Notes: generated by a model not told the origin, from the letters alone. Counted from the first letter of the stretch, positions 35,703 through 45,284 are shown. The stretch is DNA of 64,000 nucleotides from Pelagibacteraceae bacterium AG-325-E13 (GCA_003282965.1 QBYF01000005.1:1-64000); one strand, 5' to 3'. Numbers and translations: made by a program.

Positions 35703-35742
35703 AAAAAAATCTTACCGCAAATTTTAACAGTGCAGTAAAATT
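35703..35742 (-). terminator. Intrinsic terminator/attenuator-like hairpin between rplL and rpoB
   Basis: Minus strand AATTTTACTGC-ACTGTTAAAATTT-GCGGTAAGATT followed by a T-run; 11 pairs including 2 G.T. Confidence 0.6.
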
Positions 35743-35758
35743 CAGTCTTAAATTTTGT

Positions 35759-36130
35759 TTACTTTAATTCTACTTTAGCTCCAGCTGCTTCAAGTTTTTT
35801 CTTAAATTCTTCAGCTTCCTTTTTGGCTACACCAGCCTTAATTTCTTTAGGTGCGCCTTCTACTAAATCTTTTGCTTCTTTTAATCCTAAACCAGTTATC
35901 GCTCTAACTTCTTTAATAACGTTAATTTTTTTATCTCCGGCTGCAGCTAAGAAAAGTGAAAACTCTGATTTTTCTTCTGCTGCGGGTGCTGCTGCACCAC
36001 CAGGAGCTGCCGCTGCAACGGGTGCTGCAGCTGTTACTCCCCATTTTTCTTCTAATTGTTTTGAAAGCTCTGCTGCCTCAACTACAGTTAAAGTCGAAAG
36101 TTCATCTATAATTTTATTTAAATCTGCCAT
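35759..36130 (-). CDS. rplL: 50S ribosomal protein L7/L12
   Basis: [37 protein letters not shown]. Confidence 0.99.
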   Translation of the reverse strand: MADLNKIIDELSTLTVVEAAELSKQLEEKWGVTAAAPVAAAAPGGAAAPAAEEKSEFSLFLAAAGDKKINVIKEVRAITGLGLKEAKDLVEGAPKEIKAGVAKKEAEEFKKKLEAAGAKVELK

Positions 36131-36145
36131 TTTGGATCCTATGAA

Positions 36146-36658
36146 TTAATTTTTTAAACTCTTTGCGCGCGCTAAATTAGCAATTTTTGAGCCAGGTGCA
36201 AGTAAAATACTTACTAATTTTTGAGCTGGCGTAGCTAAAATACCTACTATTTTGGCTCTTGCTTCTTCCAATGATGGGAGTGTGGCGATTATGGCCACTT
36301 CTTTTTGATCTAAAACCTTACCATCCATGAATCCAGCAACTATTTTTAACTTATCGTGAGACTTTGCAAATTTAGTTAAAATTTTTGCTGTTGAAATTGG
36401 ATCAGAGGATATTGCTGCTGCAGTCGGTCCAGTAAAATATTTTTCTAAATCTTTTACAGGCGTTTCTTTTATTGCTATTTTTGTAATTCGATTTTTTGTT
36501 ATCTTAAAAAGAATACCTTTTTTTCGAAGTTCTTTTCTTAACTCATCAAGTTCATTTACATTTAAACCTTGATATTGTGCGATCATAACAGACTCATTAG
36601 ATGAAAAGTTTTTTTTCATCTCTTCAACATAATTTTTTTTTGCGGTCTTGCTCATCAT
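36146..36658 (-). CDS. rplJ: 50S ribosomal protein L10
   Basis: 170 aa; QGLNVNELDELRKELRKKGI; FTGPTAAAIS. Confidence 0.97.
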   Translation of the reverse strand: MMSKTAKKNYVEEMKKNFSSNESVMIAQYQGLNVNELDELRKELRKKGILFKITKNRITKIAIKETPVKDLEKYFTGPTAAAISSDPISTAKILTKFAKSHDKLKIVAGFMDGKVLDQKEVAIIATLPSLEEARAKIVGILATPAQKLVSILLAPGSKIANLARAKSLKN

Positions 36659-36663
36659 AATGG

Positions 36664-37350
36664 TTATTTAGCTCCTACTTTATATGAAATGCCCATTGTC
36701 GAAGTTATATAAACATTTTTAACAAATTCGCCTTTTATCGTTTCTGGTTTTTCTTTTTTTACACTTTCAATAAAATGATTATAGTTGTCTAATAGTTTTT
36801 CACTTGAAAAACTTTTTCTACCGATTGTCGATGCTAAATTTCCATCTTTATCGTTCCTAATTTCTACTAATCCTGTTTTTATATTTTTAACAGCTTTTGT
36901 TATATCGTTTGTAACTGTTCCTAATTTTGGATTAGGCATTAATCCCTGAGGACCTAAAACTTTACCGTGTTTGCCAATTTTTCCCATCATAGCTGGGGTG
37001 CAAACTAATTTTGTAAAATCAATTTTTCCTGAAGAGATTTTTTCCAATAAATCATCAGAACCAACTACCTCGGCACCACTTTTTTTTGCTTCTTCTAATT
37101 TATCTGACTCACATAAAACGGCAACTATACTTTTTTTACCAGATCCATTGGGTAGATTTACTGTTGTTCGTAGATTTAAGTCGCCTCCCTTGGATTGTTT
37201 TAAATTAATTCTTAAAGATACATCGATAGATTCATCAAACTTGCAAGTAGAGTTTTTCTTAACTAAGTCTATAATTTCTTTTGCAGTAATTTTTTTATCT
37301 TTTATTGCTGTTTTAAAAATTTCTTTATATCTTTTTGATCTTTTTTTCAT
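36664..37350 (-). CDS. rplA: 50S ribosomal protein L1
   Basis: GKHGKVLGPQGLMPNPKLGTVT. Confidence 0.99.
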   Translation of the reverse strand: MKKRSKRYKEIFKTAIKDKKITAKEIIDLVKKNSTCKFDESIDVSLRINLKQSKGGDLNLRTTVNLPNGSGKKSIVAVLCESDKLEEAKKSGAEVVGSDDLLEKISSGKIDFTKLVCTPAMMGKIGKHGKVLGPQGLMPNPKLGTVTNDITKAVKNIKTGLVEIRNDKDGNLASTIGRKSFSSEKLLDNYNHFIESVKKEKPETIKGEFVKNVYITSTMGISYKVGAK

Positions 37351-37352
37351 AA

Positions 37353-37778
37353 CTATTCTTTAACTTCAATTCCCATTGATCTTGCTGAACCACAAATAAT
37401 TTTCGTAGCTTCTTTAAGATCAAATGCATTTAGGTCCTTCATTTTTTCTTTTGCTATTGTTTCTGCTTGTTTCATTGTAATTGAACCAGCAATTACTCTT
37501 CCGGGTTCACTCGAACCACTTTTAAGCTTAGCAGCTTCTCTAATAAAGTGTGAAGCTGGAGGAGATTTAATTATAAAATCAAATTTTTTATCTTTATAAA
37601 CTGTAATTATAACTGGCACAGGTTTGCCCATAAAAGATTTCGTTTTTTCATTAAAAGCTTTACAAAATTCCATTATATTTATTCCTCTTTGTCCTAATGC
37701 TGGGCCTACAGGAGGTGCAGGGTTAGCTTGCCCACCTTTAATTTGTAACTTTACGTAGCCTGTTATTTCTTTTGCCAT
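37353..37778 (-). CDS. rplK: 50S ribosomal protein L11
   Basis: [35 protein letters not shown]. Confidence 0.99.
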   Translation of the reverse strand: MAKEITGYVKLQIKGGQANPAPPVGPALGQRGINIMEFCKAFNEKTKSFMGKPVPVIITVYKDKKFDFIIKSPPASHFIREAAKLKSGSSEPGRVIAGSITMKQAETIAKEKMKDLNAFDLKEATKIICGSARSMGIEVKE

Positions 37779-38303
37779 TTAATTTTTCTCCACCTGATTA
37801 AATTCTAAATCTACAGGAGTTGCTCTACCAAATATAGAAACTGACACTTTAAGTCTAGATTTTTCTTCGTCAATTTCTTCAATTAAACCGTTAAAAGATG
37901 CAAATGGACCATCACAAACTTTAACTTTTTCACCAATTTCAAAAGTTATGCCGCTTTTTTGATTTACTGCACTTTCAGAAACTTGTCCAAGTATTCGCTT
38001 AATCTCATTATCAGATATAGGTGTTGGTTTGTCAGCTGATCCTAGAAATCCACTTACTTTTTGTAAATTTTTTATTAAGTGATAAATTTGCTTAGTTAGT
38101 TCTACTTTAACTAAAACATATCCTGGAAAATACTTTTTTTCTTTTTTTGATCTTTTCCCTTTTTTTACTTCAGTAACTTGATGAGTGGGAACTAAGATTT
38201 CTCCTAGATTTTCTTGTAGTTTATTTTTTTTTAATTCATCTTTTATTGATTCTACAACCTTTTTCTCAAATCCAGAGTAAGCTTGAACTATATACCAATT
38301 CAT
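37779..38303 (-). CDS. nusG: Transcription termination/antitermination protein NusG
   Basis: MNWYIVQAYSGFEKKVVESIK; FPGYVLVKVEL; KOW. Confidence 0.98.
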   Translation of the reverse strand: MNWYIVQAYSGFEKKVVESIKDELKKNKLQENLGEILVPTHQVTEVKKGKRSKKEKKYFPGYVLVKVELTKQIYHLIKNLQKVSGFLGSADKPTPISDNEIKRILGQVSESAVNQKSGITFEIGEKVKVCDGPFASFNGLIEEIDEEKSRLKVSVSIFGRATPVDLEFNQVEKN

Positions 38304-38306
38304 AAA

Positions 38307-38498
38307 TTAAAAATTAATAGTTAAAACTAGGTTTAATAAAAATCTTAAAATTTGATCTAAAAGAAGAAAAAAAATAGCTGCAACTGAAGCTAATGCAAAA
38401 ACCATAAGAGCACCCATCATTGTATCTTTTTTTGTAGGCCAAGTTACTCTGAAAGTTTCTTGTTTGACTTCTTGAATAAATTTTAAAGGGTTTTTCAT
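38307..38498 (-). CDS. secE: Preprotein translocase subunit SecE
   Basis: 63 aa single TM; FIQEVKQETFRVTWPTKKDT. Confidence 0.96.
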   Translation of the reverse strand: MKNPLKFIQEVKQETFRVTWPTKKDTMMGALMVFALASVAAIFFLLLDQILRFLLNLVLTINF

Positions 38499-38508
38499 AA
38501 ATTAGTTT

Positions 38509-38584
38509 TGGCAGGAGCGGAGGGACTCGAACCCACAACCTCCGGTTTTGGAGACCGGCGCTCTACCAATTGAACTACGCTCCT
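38509..38584 (-). tRNA. tRNA-Trp(CCA)
   Basis: Cloverleaf AGGAGCG...CTCCAAA...GGTTCGAGTCC...CGCTCCTGCCA; CCA encoded. Confidence 0.97.
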
Positions 38585-38590
38585 AAGAGT

Positions 38591-39790
38591 TTATTTTATT
38601 ATCTTAGTTACTACTCCAGCTCCAACTGTTTTGCCACCCTCTCTAATAGCGAAATTTAAATTCTCATTCATCGCAATAGGTGTGATTAATTTAACTGAGA
38701 ATTTTCCATCATCACCAGGCATAACCATTTCTGTGCCAGATGGTAAAGTTACTTCTCCAGTTACATCAGTTGTTCTGAAATAAAATTGAGGTCTATATTT
38801 CGTAAAAAAAGGAGTGTGTCTTCCACCCTCTTCTTTTTTTAAAATATAAGCCTGACATTCAAATTCCGTGTGAGGTGTTATTGATCCTGGTTTACAAAGC
38901 ACTTGACCTCTTTGAACATCATCTCTTTCAACTCCTCTTAATAGCGCGCCAATATTATCACCGGCTTCACCACTATCTAAAAGTTTTCTAAACATTTCTA
39001 CGCCAGTACAAACAGATTTTTTTGTATCAGTAATACCAACTATCTCTATTTCTTCTCCAACTTTAATTACTCCAGACTCTACTCTCCCTGTAACAACAGT
39101 TCCTCTGCCTGAAATTGAAAAAACATCTTCCACTGGCATAAGGAAAGGTTTATCTTTTGGTCTATCGGGTTGAGGAATAGTTTCATCAACTGCTTTCATT
39201 AATTCCATTATTGCATTTTTACCAGTCGCTTCATCTTTTCCTTCAACTGCATTTAACGCCGATCCTTTTACAATTGGAATTTTATCTCCTGGAAATTTAT
39301 ATGAAGTTAAAAGTTCTCTAATTTCTTCTTCTACAAGATCAACTAGTTCTTTATCTTTAACAGTATCAATCTTATTCAAAAATACTACTATCGCAGGCAC
39401 TCCAACTTGACGAGCTAAAAGGATATGTTCTCTTGTTTGAGGCATTGGTCCATCTGCAGCATTAACAACTAAAATAGCTCCATCCATTTGTGCAGCACCA
39501 GTAATCATATTTTTTACATAATCTGCGTGACCTGGACAGTCTACGTGAGCATAATGTCTTTTCTCAGTTTCATATTCTACGTGTGCCGTTGAAATAGTAA
39601 TTCCTCTTTCTTTTTCTTCCGGAGCTTTATCTATCTGATCATAAGCAACGAAGTTTGCGCTAGAAGATCCGCCAGCTTCTGATAATACTTTTGTAATCGC
39701 TGCTGTTAATGTTGTTTTACCGTGGTCTACGTGTCCGATTGTACCAATATTACAATGCGGTTTGTTTCGCTGAAACTTTTCTTTTGACAT
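38591..39790 (-). CDS. tuf: Elongation factor Tu
   Basis: 399 aa; [21 protein letters not shown]. Confidence 0.99.
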   Translation of the reverse strand: MSKEKFQRNKPHCNIGTIGHVDHGKTTLTAAITKVLSEAGGSSSANFVAYDQIDKAPEEKERGITISTAHVEYETEKRHYAHVDCPGHADYVKNMITGAAQMDGAILVVNAADGPMPQTREHILLARQVGVPAIVVFLNKIDTVKDKELVDLVEEEIRELLTSYKFPGDKIPIVKGSALNAVEGKDEATGKNAIMELMKAVDETIPQPDRPKDKPFLMPVEDVFSISGRGTVVTGRVESGVIKVGEEIEIVGITDTKKSVCTGVEMFRKLLDSGEAGDNIGALLRGVERDDVQRGQVLCKPGSITPHTEFECQAYILKKEEGGRHTPFFTKYRPQFYFRTTDVTGEVTLPSGTEMVMPGDDGKFSVKLITPIAMNENLNFAIREGGKTVGAGVVTKIIK

Positions 39791-39834
39791 TTTATTTTAT
39801 CCTCACTTTTAATTTATATTTTACACTTTAATTT

Positions 39835-39908
39835 TGGAGCGGGTAAAGGGAATCGAACCCTTACATCCAGCTTGGAAGGCTAGCGTTCTACCATTGAACT
39901 ACACCCGC
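39835..39908 (-). tRNA. tRNA-Gly(TCC)
   Basis: GCGGGTGTAGTTCAATGGTAGAACGCTAGCCTTCCAAGCTGGATGTAAGGGTTCGATTCCCTTTACCCGCTCCA. Confidence 0.97.
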
Positions 39909-39951
39909 ATTATCCAAACTTATCGCGCTCTTTATTATTAAGCATTTAAGT

Positions 39952-40037
39952 TGGTGGAGGGGGAAAGATTCGAACTTTCGAAGACCGAAGTCAACGGGTT
40001 TACAGCCCGCCCCATTTGACCGCTTTGGTACCCCTCC
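39952..40037 (-). tRNA. tRNA-Tyr(GTA)
   Basis: GGAGGGGTACCAAAGCGGTC...CTGTAAA...GTTCGAATC...CCCTCCACCA; long variable arm. Confidence 0.97.
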
Positions 40038-40086
40038 TTAATCTTGGGGATACCCACTAACTTAAAAAGCATTTAACAACAAGCGT

Positions 40087-40114
40087 TTTATAAGCATTTA
40101 TTTAATAATTGCAA
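40087..40114 (-). promoter_or_regulatory. Predicted promoter of the tRNA-Tyr-tRNA-Gly-tuf-tRNA-Trp-secE operon
   Basis: Minus strand TTGCAA-N16-TATAAA upstream of tRNA-Tyr. Confidence 0.55.
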
Positions 40115-40169
40115 TAAATCATTTTACCTTAAAATATGCTAATAATTTGAGTAATAAGCCTTAAAAACC

Positions 40170-40916
40170 ATGAAAAAAACCACCTTTTTTATTGTTGGAA
40201 AACACGCAGTTTTAGAGGCATTAAAAAATCCACATAGAAAAATTGAAAGAATTTTTTTAACCGAGGATGCTCAAAAGAAACTAAATAGAGAAAATCAAAA
40301 CTTAAATTTGTTTAAAAAGACTTCTGTGTTTTACAAATCAAGAAGAGAATTAGACAATCTTTGTGGGAGAGATGAAACTGCGCATCAAGGTTTAGTGGCT
40401 GAAGTTGAACAGTTAGAAGAAATTACTTTAAAGGAGTTCATCATTGAAAATACAAAAGAAAATTTAAATTTAATTGCACTTGAGGAGGTGACTGACCCAA
40501 GAAATATTGGTTCAATAATTAGAAGTGCAGTGGCTTTCAATATAGATGGAATTATAGTTAAAGAAAGATCCTTTCCATCAAAAAGTAAGCTTCTATATAA
40601 AAGTGCTAGTGGTGGAACAGAGCATATTAAAATTTTTAAAGTAGCTAATATCAATACAGCTTTAAAGTTTTTAAAAACAAAAGAATTTTGGGTCAGCGCA
40701 TTTGATATCACCGCAAAAAAAGACTTTACAAAACATGACTGGAGTGGAAAAAACATTTTACTTTTTGGATCAGAGGGATTTGGAATTAAAGCAAAGACAT
40801 TAGCAAACTCAGATTTTAAATTTAAAGTACAAATGAACGACAATATTGAAAGTTTAAACATATCAAATACTGTTTCTGTTGTTTGCCATCACATAAATCA
40901 AGTTTTTAAAAAATGA
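40170..40916 (+). CDS. rlmB: TrmH/SpoU-family 23S rRNA 2'-O-methyltransferase (RlmB-like)
   Basis: 248 aa; EEVTDPRNIGSIIRSAVAF, LLFGSEGFGI, ESLNISNTVSV. Confidence 0.92.
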   Translation: MKKTTFFIVGKHAVLEALKNPHRKIERIFLTEDAQKKLNRENQNLNLFKKTSVFYKSRRELDNLCGRDETAHQGLVAEVEQLEEITLKEFIIENTKENLNLIALEEVTDPRNIGSIIRSAVAFNIDGIIVKERSFPSKSKLLYKSASGGTEHIKIFKVANINTALKFLKTKEFWVSAFDITAKKDFTKHDWSGKNILLFGSEGFGIKAKTLANSDFKFKVQMNDNIESLNISNTVSVVCHHINQVFKK

Positions 40917-42235
40917 AAAATATAATGATTTCTGAAAAAAAGTTTTGTATTTTTTTAATATTTTTTGCTTATTTGTCATATTTCTTAGGTTTTTTTTTAG
41001 ATGAAAATTCAATTGGTTCAGGCGGTTATAATGGAGATTTATCATGGATGTGGACAAATTTTGAAATTTTTAAAAACAATACATTATTTGAGTCTATTAC
41101 TCACAAAGATTTTTTTGGGAATAGAACACCTTTAATATACTTGATTAATTTTTTATTTAATCCTTTTATAAATGATATTTATTTATATCGATTAAGTATA
41201 TTTATTTTTTCATTATTTGGGCCAATTATTTTTTATCATTGTTTAATCTTAAAATTCAAAAATACACAAAAAGAAATATTAATGCTTATTTCATCAATTA
41301 TTTTACTTAGTCCTTTTTATAGGACTACCGCTTATTGGGGAATGGAAATAAATTATGCAATAATATCAATGCTATTAGCATATTATTTTTATTTAAAAAT
41401 AGATTTTGAAGGTAGTAAAATAAAATACAATCATTTATTTGCCATTATATTCTTTAGTTCTTTGGTGATTTATTTTGATCAAAAATTTATTTTTATTCCA
41501 TTAGTGATTTTTTTTAAAGTTTTGACGTGTAAGATTAATCTCGAACAAAAATTATTTATGCTAGTAAGTTATGCAATACTTTCCTTGCCATATTTATTTT
41601 TGATCTATACTTGGGAGGGAATCGTACCGCCCTCAACTCAAAATGTTAATCAACAGACTATAACAAAAATTAATCGATTAAATTTATTTCATTTAGAGCA
41701 TTTAGGTTACGCAAGCACTATGATCGCCTTTTATATTTTGCCACTTTTAATTTTTTTTAAAAAAAATATCTCTTTCCATATAAAAAAATTTTTTACTATT
41801 AAATTAAATTACTTTTTTATTTCTTTATCAGTTGTATATTTATTTTTTGTTATAAATAATTTAGACTTTCAATATTACACTGGGGAGAAATATTCTAGAT
41901 ATAATTTTGGCCTTGGTATTACTCATAAAGTATCAATTTTATTTTTTGAAAATTTAATATTAAGAGAATTTTTTACTTATATAAGTTTTTTTATTTCTTG
42001 GGTAATTATCTGTTTTTATATTGAAAAAAAAATAATGGATATTTTAATTTTAATAATTTTTTTTATAATTTCGCTATTATTGTTTCCAATAATGCAAGAG
42101 TATTTTGATCTTGTAATTACTTTAACCGCAATTTTATTGTTACAAAACCAACTTGAAATTAATTATAAGAGAGCTTTTATTTTCTATGGTTATTTCACAA
42201 CTTATTTGATTAGTTGCATAATGTATTATTTATAA
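40913..42235 (+). CDS. Multi-spanning membrane protein, possibly surface-polysaccharide related
   Basis: 440 aa with many hydrophobic segments; between rlmB and a SAM methyltransferase. Confidence 0.6.
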   Translation: MKNIMISEKKFCIFLIFFAYLSYFLGFFLDENSIGSGGYNGDLSWMWTNFEIFKNNTLFESITHKDFFGNRTPLIYLINFLFNPFINDIYLYRLSIFIFSLFGPIIFYHCLILKFKNTQKEILMLISSIILLSPFYRTTAYWGMEINYAIISMLLAYYFYLKIDFEGSKIKYNHLFAIIFFSSLVIYFDQKFIFIPLVIFFKVLTCKINLEQKLFMLVSYAILSLPYLFLIYTWEGIVPPSTQNVNQQTITKINRLNLFHLEHLGYASTMIAFYILPLLIFFKKNISFHIKKFFTIKLNYFFISLSVVYLFFVINNLDFQYYTGEKYSRYNFGLGITHKVSILFFENLILREFFTYISFFISWVIICFYIEKKIMDILILIIFFIISLLLFPIMQEYFDLVITLTAILLLQNQLEINYKRAFIFYGYFTTYLISCIMYYL

Positions 42236-42262
42236 ATAATAAGTATAAATTAAATAATTATT

Positions 42263-42964
42263 ATGAAAAAATATCCTACTGAGGCCACAGAAAGATTTGA
42301 TGATGCTCAAATTCACATAAAATATTGCGTTTCATTCATAAAAAAATATCTTAAAAAAAAGGTTTTAGAGATTGGTGCTGGATGCGGTTCATTTACAGAT
42401 AATTATTATAATAATGATATTAAAGAATTAACAGTGAATGATACTGATAAACAAAATTTAATAATTTTAAAAAAAAAATATTCAAAAAATAAAAAAATAA
42501 AAGTTACAAAATCAGGGGTTAATAGTTTCAAAAATAAATTCGATACAATAATTTACTTACATGTTTTAGAACATATCAAAGATGATATTAAAGAAATTGA
42601 AAATGCAAAATTAAAACTTAAAAAGGGTGGTTTTCTAGTAATAATAGTGCCTGCTCATAAAAAAATTTATTCAAAATTAGATAAAGCAGTAGGCCATTAT
42701 AGAAGATATGAAAAATATTTTTTTAAAAAGAAATTTAAAAATTTAATAATTGAAGAGTTTAAATATTTAGATTCGATGGGTTATATTTTATATTACTTAA
42801 ATAAAATTTTTTTTAAAAAAGAAATATTTCCATCTAAATTAAAAATATTTATTTGGGATAAGATTTTCAGCCCCCTAAGTATTATTTTTGATTTTTTATT
42901 TTTTTATAAATTTGGTAAATGTATTTTTTGCGTTTTTAAAAAAACAAGTAACTCAAATAACTAA
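42263..42964 (+). CDS. Class I SAM-dependent methyltransferase
   Basis: VLEIGAGCGSFTDNY (motif I), YLHVLEHIKDD, LKKGGFLVIIVP. Confidence 0.85.
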   Translation: MKKYPTEATERFDDAQIHIKYCVSFIKKYLKKKVLEIGAGCGSFTDNYYNNDIKELTVNDTDKQNLIILKKKYSKNKKIKVTKSGVNSFKNKFDTIIYLHVLEHIKDDIKEIENAKLKLKKGGFLVIIVPAHKKIYSKLDKAVGHYRRYEKYFFKKKFKNLIIEEFKYLDSMGYILYYLNKIFFKKEIFPSKLKIFIWDKIFSPLSIIFDFLFFYKFGKCIFCVFKKTSNSNN

Positions 42965-43036
42965 ATTTTTATAACTATAAAATAATATGAAATAGCTTGA
43001 AGATTAAATTATTTTATCTTATACATCTAACTTCAA

Positions 43037-43112
43037 GCCCTCATAGCTCAATTGGTAGAGCAATTGATTTGTAATCAATAGGTTCGCGGTTCGAGTCCGT
43101 GTGAGGGCACCA
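43037..43112 (+). tRNA. tRNA-Thr(TGT)
   Basis: GCCCTCATAGCTCAATTGGTAGAGCAATTGATTTGTAATCAATAGGTTCGCGGTTCGAGTCCGTGTGAGGGCACCA. Confidence 0.97.
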
Positions 43113-44246
43113 TCAAATATCTCTTAAACCTAATAATTTGAGCTCTTTTTTAATTTTATCAATCGGGCAGTTTAATAAACCATTTTGAGGAGTCGGAGAT
43201 TCAATAATTGGTTTTAAAATAATTTGTTTGTGTTTTAATTTTACTAATTTTGATATATTTTTGAATTCATCACCTCCTCTTAAAGGTTTTATTTCTAAAA
43301 CTTTTGTTTTTTGTTTACAAAAAGTTAACATCATCATAGCGGCGCCATATAATCCAACTACATAATTTGCGCTAGAAAATATTTTAACTTGCTCTGAAAA
43401 AGAAAAATTTTCTGGTTTTACTATTAAAAAACCAATTGAAGAAAGATAATCTTTTATTTCATTTTCATTCATTAAAATACGATATCCAGCATATTTTTCT
43501 AAATCATTTAAATCTAATAATCTAAATTGATCTCGATCAATAAAAATTTTTTGATATTTTTTTTGAGTATTTTTTTTTATATAAATTTTTTTTAGGTACA
43601 TTAATGACCAACTTTTAACGCTAGATGGTTTGTGATAACAAGGGTGAGTAGTTGCAAAAATTTTTTTTGCCTCGATATGTTTGTATTTTTCAGAAGTTAT
43701 AATATCTTTTTTTTTTATTCCTAGATAAGACAATGACTCCAATTGAAACTTATGTTTTATACTTGGTAAATAAAACTTATTTATCATTTTTAAGCTAAAC
43801 TTCTGTTGATATATTTTTATCCTTGGAATAACATCAGTGAACCAGTGTGTGAAGTTATCCCTTGATGCACCACCTGAAATTAAACTTAGTATGCTGCCAT
43901 TTATTTTTCTTTTAAATTTTGGAGTTCCAATTTTTAGAACTTCGTTATCTAATGTTTTTTGATTTCTGCTATTAATAGAATCAAATTTTTTATATTGAAG
44001 AGATGCTTCTGAAATATAATTATTTGCTGAAATATATGCGGTAGTATCATTTGAGTCAGTATAAATTCTACCATTTCTAAATTCGAATATTCTGTACTGA
44101 TTTTTATCTATTTTTAAATTATAAACTTTTTCTGAGTCATCTTTATTTTTTATTTGTTTTGTTGGTTTTATATAAATTAAATTAAATAAATTTATAATTA
44201 TTTTTTTATAGATAGCTTTTAGTTTTGTCTTAACATTGTTACTCAT
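43113..44246 (-). CDS. Glycosyltransferase family 61 (DUF563)-like protein
   Basis: GGASRDNFTHWFTDVIPRI; VVGLYGAAMMMLTFCKQKTKVLEIKP. Confidence 0.75.
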   Translation of the reverse strand: MSNNVKTKLKAIYKKIIINLFNLIYIKPTKQIKNKDDSEKVYNLKIDKNQYRIFEFRNGRIYTDSNDTTAYISANNYISEASLQYKKFDSINSRNQKTLDNEVLKIGTPKFKRKINGSILSLISGGASRDNFTHWFTDVIPRIKIYQQKFSLKMINKFYLPSIKHKFQLESLSYLGIKKKDIITSEKYKHIEAKKIFATTHPCYHKPSSVKSWSLMYLKKIYIKKNTQKKYQKIFIDRDQFRLLDLNDLEKYAGYRILMNENEIKDYLSSIGFLIVKPENFSFSEQVKIFSSANYVVGLYGAAMMMLTFCKQKTKVLEIKPLRGGDEFKNISKLVKLKHKQIILKPIIESPTPQNGLLNCPIDKIKKELKLLGLRDI

Positions 44247-44249
44247 TAA

Positions 44250-45014
44250 TCAAGTTTCTTTTCGTAATTGTTCTAACTTGATTTTTTTTTGTAGACTGCT
44301 GTTTTTATCATATAATAATTTAAATTTTATTTTGTGATTTACTTTTATTCTTATTTTTTTCGCATTTCTTACTTCTATGTTATCTGCAACGGCACTTATA
44401 GGTCTTTTGTTGGGATTTAAATTTTTTATAATGACTTGAGATTTATCACTTAGTATTTTCCCTTTCCATCTTCTAGGTCTAAAAGCGCTTATTGGGGCAA
44501 CTGATATTTTTTTAGAATTTAAATTTAATATAGGTCCATGTACTGACATATTATAAGCTGTGCTACCAGCTGGGGTTGAAACTAAAACTCCATCTGAAAT
44601 TAGTTTTTTGATAATAGGTTTTGATCCACTTTTTATTGAAACTGACGCCGCTTGTCTGCTTTGTCTTAATATAGAAACTTCGTTAATTGCTAAACATTTT
44701 TTAATCTTCTGTTTTCTTAATACTTTCATTTCTAATGGAGAAATTTTTGTGATCTTTGATTTTTTGAGATTTCTTATTAAATTTTTTTTAGAAAATTTAT
44801 TCATAAGAAACCCATAATTACCAGAATTTATTCCATAAAATAAATTAGATAATCTGTTATTTTTTTTTAAAGTTTGAAGCATGAAACCATCGCCGCCAAT
44901 GACGATTACTAAATTAAGTCTTTTGAATTTATTTTCTTCAATGACTTTTTTAACAAATCTTTTAATTTTTAAAGATTTATCATTCTTATCTGAGATAATT
45001 ACTGGTTTATTCAT
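44250..45014 (-). CDS. nadK: NAD kinase
   Basis: VIGGDGFMLQTLKKN, GINSGNYGFLMN, LVSTPAGSTAYNMSVHGPI. Confidence 0.93.
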   Translation of the reverse strand: MNKPVIISDKNDKSLKIKRFVKKVIEENKFKRLNLVIVIGGDGFMLQTLKKNNRLSNLFYGINSGNYGFLMNKFSKKNLIRNLKKSKITKISPLEMKVLRKQKIKKCLAINEVSILRQSRQAASVSIKSGSKPIIKKLISDGVLVSTPAGSTAYNMSVHGPILNLNSKKISVAPISAFRPRRWKGKILSDKSQVIIKNLNPNKRPISAVADNIEVRNAKKIRIKVNHKIKFKLLYDKNSSLQKKIKLEQLRKET

Positions 45015-45022
45015 TTTTTTAG

Positions 45023-45108
45023 TGGTGCCCTCGGCCAGACTCGAACTGGCACTCCCAAAAGGGCAAGGATTTTAAGTCCTTTGTGTCTACCAATTTCACC
45101 ACGAGGGC
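45023..45108 (-). tRNA. tRNA-Leu(TAA)
   Basis: GCCCTCGTGGTGAAATTGGTAGACACAAAGGACTTAAAATCCTTGCCCTTTTGGGAGTGCCAGTTCGAGTCTGGCCGAGGGCACCA. Confidence 0.97.
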
Positions 45109-45110
45109 AC
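45070..45110. repeat. Left copy of 41-bp direct repeat (attL-like), 5' half of tRNA-Leu
   Basis: ttttaagtcctttgtgtctaccaatttcaccacgagggcac, identical to 52081-52121. Confidence 0.95.
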
Positions 45111-45140
45111 TTTGTTATTTTTGTTGTTATTGTTAATATA

Positions 45141-45168
45141 TTAATACATTAGAGTTTTAAAGTGTCAA
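45141..45168 (-). promoter_or_regulatory. Island-supplied promoter for tRNA-Leu-nadK
   Basis: Minus strand TTGACA-N16-TATTAA ending about 30 bp upstream of tRNA-Leu 5' end. Confidence 0.55.
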
Positions 45169-45284
45169 AAATAATTAATTTATCTCTCCAGGTACAAGTT
45201 TAGTACAAGTCTTCCCATATTTTATAGGAGAATAATTAGTTCATTTGTTTATAAATCTAAGTATTAAATTCTAGACGTAGTTTT

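Noticed and set aside
36971-37363. Plus-strand ORF 130 aa
   Set aside because: Antisense to rplA, a conserved r-protein gene.
40385-40861. Minus-strand ORF 158 aa
   Set aside because: Antisense shadow of rlmB.
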